Source: an uncultured Pelagibacteraceae bacterium
Lineage (GTDB): Bacteria > Pseudomonadota > Alphaproteobacteria > Pelagibacterales > Pelagibacteraceae
Length of the DNA stretch: 37,120 bases
Reading direction: 5' to 3'
Assembly: GCA_902573385.1 (NCBI GenBank)
Contig: CACGJS010000004.1
Coordinates: 1 to 37,120, forward strand
Shown here piece by piece: positions 1-8,925 of this stretch. Positions within the stretch are counted from its first letter, which is position 1. Each line of letters starts with the position of its first letter. Position numbers and translations under genes: made by a program. The notes under the pieces were generated by a model. It was given only the letters and a program-made list of their open reading frames with translations. It did not search any database and was not told where the DNA came from.

Positions 1-2102
1 ATGCAGGTGACAATATTAACCAAAATAATCTTAATGATATTATAAAAGAACTTTATAATACAAACTTTTTTAAAGAAGTTTCAGTTGAAATTAAAAATGA
101 TAGTTTGATAATCACCGTTTCAGAAAATCCAATAATACAAGAAGTTGTAATAGAAGGTATTAAAAAAGAAAGTTTTAAAAAAGAAATTTATAGCGCTTTA
201 GAATTAAAAAACAAAAGTTCTTATGTTGAATTTATTGCAAAGAAAGATTTACAAAACATTAAAAATGCATTGAGAGTATCTGGATTTTATTTGTCAGAAG
301 TAAAAACGTCAATAAAAGAAAATAATAATAATACTGTAGATTTAATTTATAATATTAACTTAGGACAAAAAGCTCTTATTAAAAATATTAAATTTATTGG
401 TGATAAAAAATTTAAAAATCGAAAATTAAGACAAATAATAGTTTCAGAAGAAAATAAATTTTGGAAATTTTTATCTAATAAAAAATACCTTAATACAAGT
501 CAAATAAAATTAGACGAAAGGCTTTTGTTGAACTTTTATAAAGATAGTGGTTATTACAATGCTAATATAGAATCTTCAACAGCTAAATTTATTGACGATC
601 AAAATTTTGAATTAACATATAATATTAACGCCGGCGAAAAATTTATTTTTAATGATTTAAATATAAAACTGCCTCCTGATTATGAAAAAGAAAATTTTTT
701 AAATATATCAAAAACACTTTTAGACCTTAAAGATAAAACTTATTCACTAAATAAGATTAATAAAATTCTTAAAGAAATTGATAAAATCGCATTACTTCAA
801 CAATATGAATTTATTAACGCTAAAGTTGAAGAAAATATTACCGATAAAAATAAACTTAATTTAACATTTGTGATAATTGAAACAGAAAAAAATTATGTTG
901 AAAAAATCAATATACTTGGAAATATTATTACTCGAGAGAATGTAATTAGAAATTCCTTAATTGTTGATGAGGGTGATGCATTTAATGAAATCCTTCATAA
1001 TAAATCAATAAATAGGATTAAAGGTAGAGGTATATTTGAAAAAGTTGAGTCCAATATTTTAAATGGAACAACTAAAAACCAAAAAATTATTGAAATTAAA
1101 GTAGAGGAAAAAGCTACTGGAGAAATTTCAGCTGGTGCAGGTGTAGGTACTAGCGGTGCAACTATTGGATTTGGAGTTAAAGAAAATAACTATATGGGTA
1201 AAGGAGTAAGAGTAAATGCAAATATGGCTTTTACTGACAATTCCGTAAGAGGTGAATTAACTTTTGAAGATCCAAATTTTAGAAACTCAAATAACTCATT
1301 GTTTACAAGCTTTAAAAGCATTAAAACCGACAATCTTACTACCTCAGGTTATGAAACATCTAATATAGGTATGTCTGTAGGTTCTAATTTTGAAAAATAT
1401 GAAAATTTGTTTTTATACCCAACAATAGAAATTAATTTTGAAGAACTGAAAACATCTTCTGCAGCATCATCAAACTTAAAAAAACAAGAAGGAGATTATT
1501 TTGAAACAAATTTTAATTACGTTTTAGATTATGATAAAAGAGACCGATCTTTCCAAACTACTGAAGGTTTTAGAAGTAAATTTTCTCAAACACTGCCATT
1601 GATTGCTGATACTTATGAACTACGAAATTCCTATGAAATCAGTAAATATCAAGAATTGTATAATGGTATGCAGTCGGTTGTAAGATTAACAACATCTGCT
1701 GTTAATAGTTTAAATGATAAAGATGTTAGAATCTCAAAAAGATTAAGGATTCCAGAAAGAAAGTTAAGAGGGTTTGAAAAAGGAAAAATAGGACCCATTG
1801 AAAATAATGAATTTGTTGGTGGAAATTATTCTGCAGCTTTAAATTTATCTACAACATTGCCAAATCTATTTCCTGAAAGTCAAAATACTGACTTTAAAAT
1901 TTTCTTTGATGCTGCAAGTTTATGGGGAGTAGATTATAGTAGCTCTGTCAAAGACACAGGAACAATAAGATCTGCAGCCGGTGTGGGTATTGATTGGTTT
2001 ACACCAATAGGACCATTAAGTTTTAGTTTAGCACAGCCTATAAGTAAAGATTCTTCTGACAAAACTGAAGGTTTTAGATTCAATATTGGAACTACTTTTT
2101 AA
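1..2102 (+). CDS. bamA: Outer membrane protein assembly factor BamA (5' end cut by window edge)
   Basis: This is the central subunit of the BAM complex, which folds and inserts beta-barrel proteins into the outer membrane. The reading frame is open from base 3 without a stop, so the apparent TTG start at 105 is not real; 699 residues are visible and the N-terminus, with signal peptide and part of POTRA1, lies outside. The first part is a series of POTRA-type repeats (for example the GDNIN...FFKEVSVEI start, and 'INILGNIITRENVIRNSLIVDEGDAF'-like POTRA5 around base 900-1000). The C-terminal half is a 16-strand-type barrel with alternating polar/aromatic strands, and the protein ends in Phe, the usual beta-signal. 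Its stop overlaps the skp start by one base (TAATG), so it heads a translationally coupled envelope operon. Family assignment is firm. Confidence 0.97.
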   Translation, partial: AGDNINQNNLNDIIKELYNTNFFKEVSVEIKNDSLIITVSENPIIQEVVIEGIKKESFKKEIYSALELKNKSSYVEFIAKKDLQNIKNALRVSGFYLSEVKTSIKENNNNTVDLIYNINLGQKALIKNIKFIGDKKFKNRKLRQIIVSEENKFWKFLSNKKYLNTSQIKLDERLLLNFYKDSGYYNANIESSTAKFIDDQNFELTYNINAGEKFIFNDLNIKLPPDYEKENFLNISKTLLDLKDKTYSLNKINKILKEIDKIALLQQYEFINAKVEENITDKNKLNLTFVIIETEKNYVEKINILGNIITRENVIRNSLIVDEGDAFNEILHNKSINRIKGRGIFEKVESNILNGTTKNQKIIEIKVEEKATGEISAGAGVGTSGATIGFGVKENNYMGKGVRVNANMAFTDNSVRGELTFEDPNFRNSNNSLFTSFKSIKTDNLTTSGYETSNIGMSVGSNFEKYENLFLYPTIEINFEELKTSSAASSNLKKQEGDYFETNFNYVLDYDKRDRSFQTTEGFRSKFSQTLPLIADTYELRNSYEISKYQELYNGMQSVVRLTTSAVNSLNDKDVRISKRLRIPERKLRGFEKGKIGPIENNEFVGGNYSAALNLSTTLPNLFPESQNTDFKIFFDAASLWGVDYSSSVKDTGTIRSAAGVGIDWFTPIGPLSFSLAQPISKDSSDKTEGFRFNIGTTF

Positions 2103-2623
2103 TGAAAATTATTAATAAATTAATATTAATTTTTTTTATTTTTAATTTTAATTTATTAAAAGCTAATGAAAATTATGTTTATGTAGATACAAACATATTA
2201 GTTAATTCTTCAGACGCAGGTAAAAGTATATCCTTAGAAATTGAAAAATTACATAAAAAGACAATTGAAGAATTAAAAAAAGTAGAAAATGAACTTAAAG
2301 AAGGTGAATCAGAAATAATCAATCAAAAAAATGTTATAAGTAAAGAAGAATTTGATAAAAGACTATCTGAATTAAGAGTTAAAGCTAAAGATTATCAAAA
2401 ACAAAGAAATGATAATGCAAAAGTATTATCTCAGAAAAGAATTAAAGCTAACGAAAAATTATTAAGTTTAATACAGCCAATTTTAACAGAATATGCTAAT
2501 GCTAATGAAATCGATATTATTTTTCAAAAAAAAAGTATAGTAATTGGAAAAACAGAATTAGATATTACTAATCAAATATTAGAAATATTAAACAAAAAAC
2601 ATAAAAAAATAGATTTTAATTAA
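2102..2623 (+). CDS. skp: Periplasmic chaperone Skp/OmpH
   Basis: A small periplasmic chaperone of 173 residues, the usual Skp/OmpH size. It starts with a signal peptide: Lys-rich n-region, hydrophobic stretch at about residues 6-19, likely cleavage after LLKA at about 21. A short beta segment (YVYVDTNILVNSS) follows, then a long charged coiled-coil helix at about 45-115 (KLHKKTIEELKKVENELKEGE), which matches the tentacle of Skp trimers, and a C-terminal beta-return segment (IDIIFQKKSIVIG). It carries nascent barrel proteins to BamA, the gene directly upstream, with which it overlaps by one base. It also overlaps fabZ by one base. Confidence 0.93.
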   Translation: MKIINKLILIFFIFNFNLLKANENYVYVDTNILVNSSDAGKSISLEIEKLHKKTIEELKKVENELKEGESEIINQKNVISKEEFDKRLSELRVKAKDYQKQRNDNAKVLSQKRIKANEKLLSLIQPILTEYANANEIDIIFQKKSIVIGKTELDITNQILEILNKKHKKIDFN

Positions 2624-3072
2624 TGTCTAATACACTTAGTAAAAAAGAAATTATTAATTTATTACCACATCGCGAACCAATGCTTTTAATTGATGAATTA
2701 TTAGATATTGTAAAATTAAAATCTGCTACAGCTATAATGAATGTCAAAAAAGATGGTTTTTATGTCCAAGGACATTTCCCAGGTCAACCTGTAATGCCAG
2801 GAGTATTAATTGTTGAAGCTTTTGGTCAAGCTGCAGCAGCATTAACGGCTCACGGCATAGATAAAAAAACTTATGAAAATAAACTTGTTTTTTTAATGAG
2901 TGTAGAAAAAGCAAGATTTAGAAATCCGGTCGTACCAGATTGTAAATTGGAATTAAAAATTGAGGCTATTAGATCTCACGGAAGAGTCTGGAAATATAAA
3001 GGAGAAGCTTTTGTTGGAGATAAGAAAATGGCCGATGCACAATGGTCTGCTACTATTGTTGATAGAAAATAA
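2623..3072 (+). CDS. fabZ: 3-hydroxyacyl-[acyl-carrier-protein] dehydratase FabZ
   Basis: It dehydrates beta-hydroxyacyl-ACP in fatty acid elongation and competes with LpxD/LpxA for the hydroxyacyl-ACP pool. At 149 residues it has the hot-dog fold size of FabZ. The N-terminal LLPHREPMLLID motif (residues 13-24) and the signature GHFPGQPVMPGVLIVEA (50-66) are intact, with catalytic His51 and Glu65. The start overlaps the skp stop by one base. In many proteobacteria the order is skp-lpxD-fabZ-lpxA; here fabZ precedes lpxD, and a 54-bp gap follows. Confidence 0.97.
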   Translation: MSNTLSKKEIINLLPHREPMLLIDELLDIVKLKSATAIMNVKKDGFYVQGHFPGQPVMPGVLIVEAFGQAAAALTAHGIDKKTYENKLVFLMSVEKARFRNPVVPDCKLELKIEAIRSHGRVWKYKGEAFVGDKKMADAQWSATIVDRK

Positions 3073-3098
3073 TTAGTAATATTTGTTGATACAAAGAA

Positions 3099-3115
3099 TA
3101 TCAAAAATTTTGATA
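3099..3115. repeat. Short inverted repeat in the fabZ-lpxD gap
   Basis: TATCAAAA (3099-3106) and TTTTGATA (3108-3115) form a perfect 8-bp inverted repeat around a single A, 11 bases upstream of the lpxD start codon. It lies in the only gap longer than 2 bp inside the otherwise overlapping bamA-lpxB run. It has one GC pair per arm and no loop to speak of, so it looks more like a protein-binding palindrome than an RNA hairpin. Function is unknown, and chance occurrence in AT-rich DNA is possible. Confidence 0.4.
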
Positions 3116-3126
3116 AATATTATTTA

Positions 3127-4107
3127 ATGTTAAATCCTTTTTTTAAAAATGTGGGTCCGTTCGATGTCGAAAAATTACTTAGTAATGTTGGTATTGAAAA
3201 TAATAATAATTATAAAAAAAATAAAATTTATAACGTTGCAGATTTAGTTTCAGCTACAAAAAAAGATTTAACTTTTTTTCATTCAAAAAAATATTCTTCA
3301 TTGGCTTCTACTACAAAAGCATCCTACTGCATAACTTTAGAAAATCTATCTCAATTTTTACCAACCTCATGCAAAAAAATAATAGTTGATAATGTTTTGT
3401 TAACTATGGCTAAAATTACAAAGGAATTTTATCCATATTCTATTGTTGATGATTTTGATGAATCTGTAAAAGATATTTCTAAAACATCTCTGAAAAAAAA
3501 AGCAAAGTATGGAAAAAATGTTTTAATAGGTAAAAATGTAAAATTAGGTAAAAATTGTTTAATTGGTCATAATACAATTATTGAAAAAAATGTAATTATT
3601 GGATCAAATTGTTCTATTGGTTCTAATGTTATTATTAGAAATACAGTAGTTAAAGATAGTGTCAGCATTCTAGATGGATGTGTTATTGGTAAAAAAGGAT
3701 TTGGTTTTTTTCCTAATCAAAACAAGAATATAAGATATCCTCACATTGGAATTGTAATAATAAATGAAAACTGTGAAATAGGTTGTGGATCTACTATTGA
3801 TAGAGGATCATTATCAAATACGGTAATTGGAAAAAATACATTTTTTGATAATCAAGTACATATTGCCCATAATAATAAAATTGGAGATAATTGTATTATA
3901 GCAGGTCAAGTTGGTTTTGCTGGAAGCTCCACTTTAGGAAATAATGTTATGATTGGTGGACAGGCCGGTATTTCAGGCCATTTAAAAGTTGGAAACAATG
4001 TTCATATTGGCGGTGGAAGTGGTGTTATAAATGATATTTCTGATAACACAAAAGTAATGGGATATCCTGCAAAAAATTTAAGAGAATTTATAAAAAATAA
4101 TAGATGA
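3127..4107 (+). CDS. lpxD: UDP-3-O-(3-hydroxyacyl)glucosamine N-acyltransferase LpxD
   Basis: It adds the second hydroxyacyl chain in lipid A synthesis, using hydroxyacyl-ACP in the cytoplasm. The N-terminal uridine-binding domain spans about residues 1-105. A left-handed beta-helix of hexapeptide repeats runs from about 128 to 315 (GKNVLIGKNVKLGKNCLIG and onward). The catalytic segment DNQVHIAHNNKIGDN is present, with His248 matching the active-site His of E. coli LpxD (His239). At 326 residues it is slightly shorter than the usual 340. The ATG is the first in frame after the 54-bp gap; no clear Shine-Dalgarno is visible. It overlaps lpxA by 4 bp (ATGA). Confidence 0.96.
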   Translation: MLNPFFKNVGPFDVEKLLSNVGIENNNNYKKNKIYNVADLVSATKKDLTFFHSKKYSSLASTTKASYCITLENLSQFLPTSCKKIIVDNVLLTMAKITKEFYPYSIVDDFDESVKDISKTSLKKKAKYGKNVLIGKNVKLGKNCLIGHNTIIEKNVIIGSNCSIGSNVIIRNTVVKDSVSILDGCVIGKKGFGFFPNQNKNIRYPHIGIVIINENCEIGCGSTIDRGSLSNTVIGKNTFFDNQVHIAHNNKIGDNCIIAGQVGFAGSSTLGNNVMIGGQAGISGHLKVGNNVHIGGGSGVINDISDNTKVMGYPAKNLREFIKNNR

Positions 4108-4880
4108 TAGATAAAACTGCAATCATTGATTCAAAAGCAAAATTGAGTAAAAATGTTAGAGTAGGCCCGTACTGTGTAATTGGCCCTAATGTTGAGATTG
4201 AGGAAAATACTGTTATTCAATCACATGTAAATATTTCAGGTAATGTTAAAATTGGTAAAGGGAATAAGATATACCCCTTCGTTTCTATTAACGACCCACA
4301 AGATTTAAAATATGATGGAGAGCCAACTAAGCTGATAATTGGAGATAATAATAAAATCAGAGAATATGTAACAATAAACCCAGGAACAGTTGGTGGTGGT
4401 GGTAAAACAGTTATTGGAAATAATTGTTTATTTATGATTTCATCACATATCGCTCATGATTGTCAGGTAGGAAACAATGTAATAATTGCAAACAATGTTC
4501 CTTTAGGTGGTCATGCAGTTATTGAAGATAACGTTGTTATAGGAGGTAACTCTGCAGTTCAACAATTCACAAGGATTGGTAAGATGGCTATGATTGGTGG
4601 AATGACAGGAGTATTACATGACGTAATTCCTTATGGATTATCTACGGGAAATAGAAATTCATTGCAAGGATTGAACTTAATAGGGTTAAGAAGAGCTAAG
4701 TTTGAAAATAAGGATATCTTAGGCTTAAGTGAAGCTTATAAGGAGATTTTTGCTTCAAAAAATATCAATGAAAATATAAGTAAATTGAATGGCTCTTTTC
4801 AAGAAAATCTATTAGTTAAAAATGTAATTGACTTTATAACAAAAGATAAAAAAAGATCTATTTGTACACCATTTTCGTAA
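4104..4880 (+). CDS. lpxA: Acyl-[ACP]:UDP-N-acetylglucosamine O-acyltransferase LpxA
   Basis: It catalyses the first step of lipid A synthesis, transfer of a 3-hydroxyacyl chain to UDP-GlcNAc. The 258 residues consist of a hexapeptide-repeat beta-helix (about 1-190) followed by the alpha-helical C-terminal domain (NRNSLQGLNLIGLRRAKF onward). The catalytic HIAHD motif is present, with His118 equivalent to E. coli His125. The NDPQDLKYDGEPT loop (63-75) is typical of LpxA rather than LpxD. The ATGA start overlaps the lpxD stop, and lpxI begins one base after its stop, which indicates translational coupling. Confidence 0.97.
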   Translation: MIDKTAIIDSKAKLSKNVRVGPYCVIGPNVEIEENTVIQSHVNISGNVKIGKGNKIYPFVSINDPQDLKYDGEPTKLIIGDNNKIREYVTINPGTVGGGGKTVIGNNCLFMISSHIAHDCQVGNNVIIANNVPLGGHAVIEDNVVIGGNSAVQQFTRIGKMAMIGGMTGVLHDVIPYGLSTGNRNSLQGLNLIGLRRAKFENKDILGLSEAYKEIFASKNINENISKLNGSFQENLLVKNVIDFITKDKKRSICTPFS

Positions 4881-4881
4881 G

Positions 4882-5676
4882 ATGATAGGATTAATTTTTG
4901 GTGATACAGATTTTCCAAAAGAAATTCTAAAATCTATTAAAAAAAAGAAAATAAAGTATTTAATAATTGATTTATCAAAATCAAAAAAATTTAAAAAAGA
5001 TAAAAAATCTTATTCAGCTTCCATAGGTCAATTTGGTAAAATTATTAATATTCTTAAGGAAAATAACTGTAAAAAGGTCTTATTTGCTGGAAAGGTAAAT
5101 AAACCAAAATTTTCTAAATTAAAATTAGATTTTAAAGGTATTTATTATATTCCAAGAATAATTAAAGCTTCAAAACTTGGAGATGCAGCTATACTCAAAG
5201 AAATTATTAAAATATTAGCTCAAAACAAAATCAAAACTGAAAATTCACTAGCATTTAATCCTGAGCTATCTTTAAAAAAAGGTAATTATTCAAAGGTTAA
5301 GCCAAACAAACAAGATCAATTAGATATTAAAAAAGCAATTAAAACATTAAATAATTTAAGACAATATAATTTTAGCCAAGGAGCTGTAGTTAGAAACAAA
5401 AAAGTAGTTTCTATAGAAGGAAAAAGTGGAACTAAAAAAATGCTTGAAAAAAGCAGAAGTAAAAAATTTATAAATTATGGTGTTTTAGTTAAATTTCCAA
5501 AAAAAAAACAAGATCTTAGAGTTGATTTACCTACTATTGGATTAAAAACTTTAAAACAAAGTAAAACTGCTGGATTAAAAGGTATTGTAGTTAAAAACAA
5601 ACAGCATGTTTTTTTAGATAAAAGTAAATGTATTAAATTTGCAAATAAAAATAAGATGTTTATTTCGGTAAAATGA
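4882..5676 (+). CDS. lpxI: UDP-2,3-diacylglucosamine pyrophosphatase LpxI
   Basis: It hydrolyses UDP-2,3-diacylglucosamine to lipid X in lipid A synthesis. LpxI (formerly DUF1009) replaces LpxH in alphaproteobacteria and some other groups. The 264-residue protein has an N-terminal domain (GLIFGDTDFPKEI, then GQFGKIINILKENNCKKVLFAG) and the C-terminal catalytic domain with FSQGAVVRNKKVVSIEGKSGT and LRVDLPTIG, the two most recognisable LpxI motifs. Its place between lpxA and lpxB is the expected pathway position. It overlaps lpxB by 4 bp. The middle of the protein is very Lys-rich, as elsewhere in this genome. Confidence 0.94.
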   Translation: MIGLIFGDTDFPKEILKSIKKKKIKYLIIDLSKSKKFKKDKKSYSASIGQFGKIINILKENNCKKVLFAGKVNKPKFSKLKLDFKGIYYIPRIIKASKLGDAAILKEIIKILAQNKIKTENSLAFNPELSLKKGNYSKVKPNKQDQLDIKKAIKTLNNLRQYNFSQGAVVRNKKVVSIEGKSGTKKMLEKSRSKKFINYGVLVKFPKKKQDLRVDLPTIGLKTLKQSKTAGLKGIVVKNKQHVFLDKSKCIKFANKNKMFISVK

Positions 5677-6809
5677 AAAAAATTTTTATAGTAACTGGTG
5701 AACCTTCTGGAGATAAGCTTGCTTCTAAAGTCATATCTAAACTTCAAAAAAATGATCCAAATATTCAATATTCTTGTGTTGGTGGATCACATTTAAAATC
5801 ATTAGGGATAAAATCTATTTTTGACCTTAAAGAAATTACTTACATTGGTTTCACAAGTGTTTTTTTAAATATTTTTAAAATCAAAAGAAAAATAAACAAT
5901 ACTGTAAAAGAAATAATAAAATTTAATCCAGATATTTTATTTAGTGTAGATAGTCCTGATTTTACATTAAGAGTTGCCAAAAAAGTTAAAAAATTAAATA
6001 ATAAGATTAAAACCGTTCATTATGTAGCTCCACAAGTATGGGTATGGCGAGAGGGTAGAGTAAAAAAGTTTAAAAAGTTTTTAGATCATATTTTGTTACT
6101 ATTTGATTTTGAAAAAAAATATTTTGATAAAGAAAATATTCCAAACACTTTTGTTGGTCATCCATTATTAGAACTAGAAACAAAAAATAAAATAGACTTA
6201 TCTAGCATCATATCAAATGATAAAAAAATTATTTCTCTTTTTTGTGGTAGTAGATCATCTGAAGTAAATTTACTTTTACCTATCTTGATTGATTTTATAA
6301 ATATGATGAATACAAAATTTAATAATTTCACTTTTTTTTTTCATGCCACAGATGAGAATAAGAATTTAATTAGTGAAAAAATTGATTATACAAATTTAAA
6401 AAATGCTGAGGTTATTTCTGATGAAAATATAAAAAAACAAATACTAAATAAATCTATTTTTGCAGTTTCAAAGTCTGGAACAGTTTCTCTTGAAATTTGT
6501 AATGCAAAAGTTCCTTCTATAATTATCTATAAAATGAATTTTTTGAATTTTTTAATTGTTAAAATGCTGGTAAAAATAAAATTTGCTAACATCATCAATA
6601 TTATTAATAATAAAGAAATAATTCCTGAATTAATCCAAAAAGAATGTAATGCTAAAGAGATTTACAATTCAGTTGTTTATTTATTAAAAAATCCACAATT
6701 AATGAAAAAACAAATTAATGATTGTGAAAAAACTCTAATTCGGATCAGATCAAAAACTTCTTCTTCTGATGAAGCTTCTTCTGTATTAATCAACCTTCTT
6801 ATTGGTTAA
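5673..6809 (+). CDS. lpxB: Lipid-A-disaccharide synthase LpxB
   Basis: It is a GT19-family glycosyltransferase that condenses lipid X with UDP-2,3-diacylglucosamine into the lipid A disaccharide at the inner face of the cytoplasmic membrane. The 378 residues begin with the family motif VTGEPSGDKLASKVI, followed by CVGGSHLKSLGIKSIFDL. The central YVAPQVWVWREGRVKKFKKFLDHIL and C-terminal SGTVSLEICNAKVPSIIIYK segments are typical. It is the last gene of the envelope run. Its last 24 bp overlap the 3' end of the convergent gltX gene, so no separate terminator fits between them. Confidence 0.97.
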   Translation: MKKIFIVTGEPSGDKLASKVISKLQKNDPNIQYSCVGGSHLKSLGIKSIFDLKEITYIGFTSVFLNIFKIKRKINNTVKEIIKFNPDILFSVDSPDFTLRVAKKVKKLNNKIKTVHYVAPQVWVWREGRVKKFKKFLDHILLLFDFEKKYFDKENIPNTFVGHPLLELETKNKIDLSSIISNDKKIISLFCGSRSSEVNLLLPILIDFINMMNTKFNNFTFFFHATDENKNLISEKIDYTNLKNAEVISDENIKKQILNKSIFAVSKSGTVSLEICNAKVPSIIIYKMNFLNFLIVKMLVKIKFANIINIINNKEIIPELIQKECNAKEIYNSVVYLLKNPQLMKKQINDCEKTLIRIRSKTSSSDEASSVLINLLIG

Positions 6810-8186
6810 TCTTTTTATTACTTCTTCTTTTCCAAGTGAAATAATTATATCATATATACCAGGTCCAAATTTTGAACCTGTTAAAGCTATTCTCAAAGGC
6901 TGTCCAACGCCTTTAAAATTTGTATCATTTGTTTTAATTAGCTCATTTACTATTGGTTCTAATGTTTCTTTGCTTAGTTTATCAACGTTACCAAATTGAG
7001 TATTGAAATCAGAAATGACTTTTTTGGCTTTATCATCAATTAACTTAATATCATCCTGATTAAAATTAACTTCATCTACCATTATATATTGACCATTATT
7101 AAATATATCTTCCAAAGTTTTAGCTTTATTTTTTAGGAAAGTTAAAGATTTTTTAATCTTATCTTTTTTATCTGATTTAATTTCATTTTTATATAATTTA
7201 CAGTAATTGTTTAGTTGATTAAATAAATCATTTTCATCAATATTTTTAATATAGTGCTCATTCATTGATAAAATTCTACTCATATCTAGCTTAGATGGAG
7301 ATTTACCAATTCCTTCAAGATTAAAATGTTTAATACTTTCATCTAGGGTGAATATTTCTTTGTCTTTATAAGACCATCCTAATCTAAGAAGATAATTTCT
7401 TAGAGCATCTGGCATAATACCAATTTTCGAATAATCATCTAACGTAGAAGCCTTATCTCTCTTTGATAGCTTCTTTCCTTCAATTGTATGTATTAAAGGT
7501 ATATGAGCAAATGAAGGTATTTCCCATTTCATAGCTTGATAAATTTGTATTTGTTTGAAGGTATTGATTTTATGGTCATCACCTCTAATTATGTGCGTCA
7601 TATTCATTTGATGATCATCAACTGATGCTGATAAATTGTATGTTGGCGTTCCATCATTTCTTAATATAATAAAATCTTCGATAGTATTATTATCAATTTC
7701 AACATTACCTTGAACTAAATCTTTTAATATAGAAGTTCCATCTATTTTACTTTTAAATCTAATTACCGGCTTGATATCATTAGGTGCATCAGTTTCTTTT
7801 TTATCTCTCCACTTCCTATCATAAGTATAAGGTATCTTTTTTTGTCTTGCTCTTTTTTTTTGTTCTTCTATTTCTTCATTTGAACAATAACATTTATAAG
7901 CAAAACCATTTTTAAGTAATTCATTTACAACTTTAATATGATCTTTAACTTTTTTGGACTGTATGTACTCTTCTTTATCATAATTTATACCAATCCATTT
8001 AAGAGACTTTATTATTTGATCTTTATACTCATCTTTGGATCTTTCTTTATCAGTATCTTCAATTCTAAGATAAAAATCACCCTTTTGGTTTTTAGAATAT
8101 AACCAATTAAATAAAGCTGTTCTAACCCCACCTATATGCAAAGGTCCAGTAGGAGATGGAGCAAATCTTGTTGCTACTTTTGACAT
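6786..8186 (-). CDS. gltX: Glutamyl-tRNA synthetase
   Basis: Class I aminoacyl-tRNA synthetase that charges tRNA with glutamate. At 466 residues it has the usual bacterial length. The HIGH-type signature is APSPTGPLHIGG (residues 9-20) and the KMSKS-type loop is KLSKR (239-243), both intact. A CYC motif at about 99-101 recalls the zinc-binding region of some GltX proteins. Many alphaproteobacteria have two gltX genes plus GatCAB; whether this copy discriminates between tRNA-Glu and tRNA-Gln cannot be decided here. It lies 22 bp downstream of lexA on the same strand and is probably cotranscribed with it. Its 3' end overlaps lpxB by 24 bp. Confidence 0.97.
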   Translation of the reverse strand: MSKVATRFAPSPTGPLHIGGVRTALFNWLYSKNQKGDFYLRIEDTDKERSKDEYKDQIIKSLKWIGINYDKEEYIQSKKVKDHIKVVNELLKNGFAYKCYCSNEEIEEQKKRARQKKIPYTYDRKWRDKKETDAPNDIKPVIRFKSKIDGTSILKDLVQGNVEIDNNTIEDFIILRNDGTPTYNLSASVDDHQMNMTHIIRGDDHKINTFKQIQIYQAMKWEIPSFAHIPLIHTIEGKKLSKRDKASTLDDYSKIGIMPDALRNYLLRLGWSYKDKEIFTLDESIKHFNLEGIGKSPSKLDMSRILSMNEHYIKNIDENDLFNQLNNYCKLYKNEIKSDKKDKIKKSLTFLKNKAKTLEDIFNNGQYIMVDEVNFNQDDIKLIDDKAKKVISDFNTQFGNVDKLSKETLEPIVNELIKTNDTNFKGVGQPLRIALTGSKFGPGIYDIIISLGKEEVIKRLTNKKVD

Positions 8187-8208
8187 TGAGAATGTTTAGA
8201 CTATTTTT

Positions 8209-8886
8209 CTAAAAGTTTCTATATAAAGATACTAAAACACCTTGAACCTTTACTCTATCAGGCCCAAATATCTTAGTTTCGTAGTTTCTATTAGCACTTT
8301 CAAGAGCAACTGTTTTTCCTTTTCTTCTAATTCTTTTAAGCATCGCCTCATGTTCGTCTATTAAGGCTACGACAATTTTACCGTTATCTGCTGTATCAGA
8401 CCTTTTGATAATGACAGTATCACCTTCATTAATACCGGCTTCTATCATTGAATCGCCTTGAACTTTTAAACCAAAGTATTGACCATTTTTTTCAAGATTA
8501 TTTGGAAGAGGTATCCTAGAAACTTCATTTTGAATTGCCTCAACTGGAGTTCCAGCTGCAATTTTACCTAAAACTGGTATTTCTATATCATCAGAGTTAT
8601 CATTTTTATTATCTAAACCACCCTTAATTACACTTGGTGAAAAGGTATTATATATATCATTGGCTGAAGCTGTTTCAGGTAACTTTATAACTTCTAAAGC
8701 CCTAGCTTTATGTGCTAGTCTTTTAATAAATCCTCTTTCTTCTAAAGCACTAATCAATCTATGAATTCCTGATTTTGATTTTAAATTTAGAGAATCTTTC
8801 ATTTCTTCATAAGAAGGAGAGACCCCAGAAGTTCGCAACTTCTTATTAATAAATAATAATAGGTTTTTTTGTTTTTTTGTTAACAT
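8209..8886 (-). CDS. lexA: SOS-response repressor LexA
   Basis: It represses DNA-damage genes and cleaves itself when RecA is activated. The N-terminal winged helix (about 1-65) has SPSYEEMKDSLNLKSKSGIH. The C-terminal S24 peptidase domain carries the Ala111-Gly112 scissile bond within VLGKIAAGTP, Ser146 in GDSMIEAG and Lys184 in EAMLKRI, so it should be self-cleavable. The 225-residue length includes a 25-30 residue linker insertion common in alphaproteobacterial LexA. A GTTC-N7-GTTC SOS box sits 25-39 bp upstream of the start, which predicts autoregulation and SOS control of the downstream gltX. Confidence 0.97.
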   Translation of the reverse strand: MLTKKQKNLLLFINKKLRTSGVSPSYEEMKDSLNLKSKSGIHRLISALEERGFIKRLAHKARALEVIKLPETASANDIYNTFSPSVIKGGLDNKNDNSDDIEIPVLGKIAAGTPVEAIQNEVSRIPLPNNLEKNGQYFGLKVQGDSMIEAGINEGDTVIIKRSDTADNGKIVVALIDEHEAMLKRIRRKGKTVALESANRNYETKIFGPDRVKVQGVLVSLYRNF

Positions 8887-8910
8887 AAGAACAAATATCG
8901 TACAAACAAT

Positions 8911-8925
8911 GTTCTATAAAAGTTC
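8911..8925 (-). promoter_or_regulatory. LexA-binding SOS box (GTTC-N7-GTTC) upstream of lexA
   Basis: GTTCTATAAAAGTTC at 8911-8925 is an exact match to the alphaproteobacterial LexA operator, a direct repeat GTTC-N7-GTTC that differs from the enterobacterial CTG-N10-CAG palindrome. It lies 25 bp upstream of the divergently read lexA start codon, within the expected promoter region. Direct sequence match plus position give strong support for LexA autoregulation. Confidence 0.9.

Noticed and set aside
105..110. TTG at 105 as the start of the bamA gene
   Set aside because: The frame is open to base 3 and the upstream residues continue a POTRA-like pattern, so the gene enters from outside the window.
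5475..5768. Minus-strand open frame across the lpxI-lpxB junction
   Set aside because: It is fully covered by two well-supported plus-strand genes and its translation shows no domain; the same applies to the other antisense open frames in trpD, kdsA, trkH, aapJ and the C-methyltransferase.
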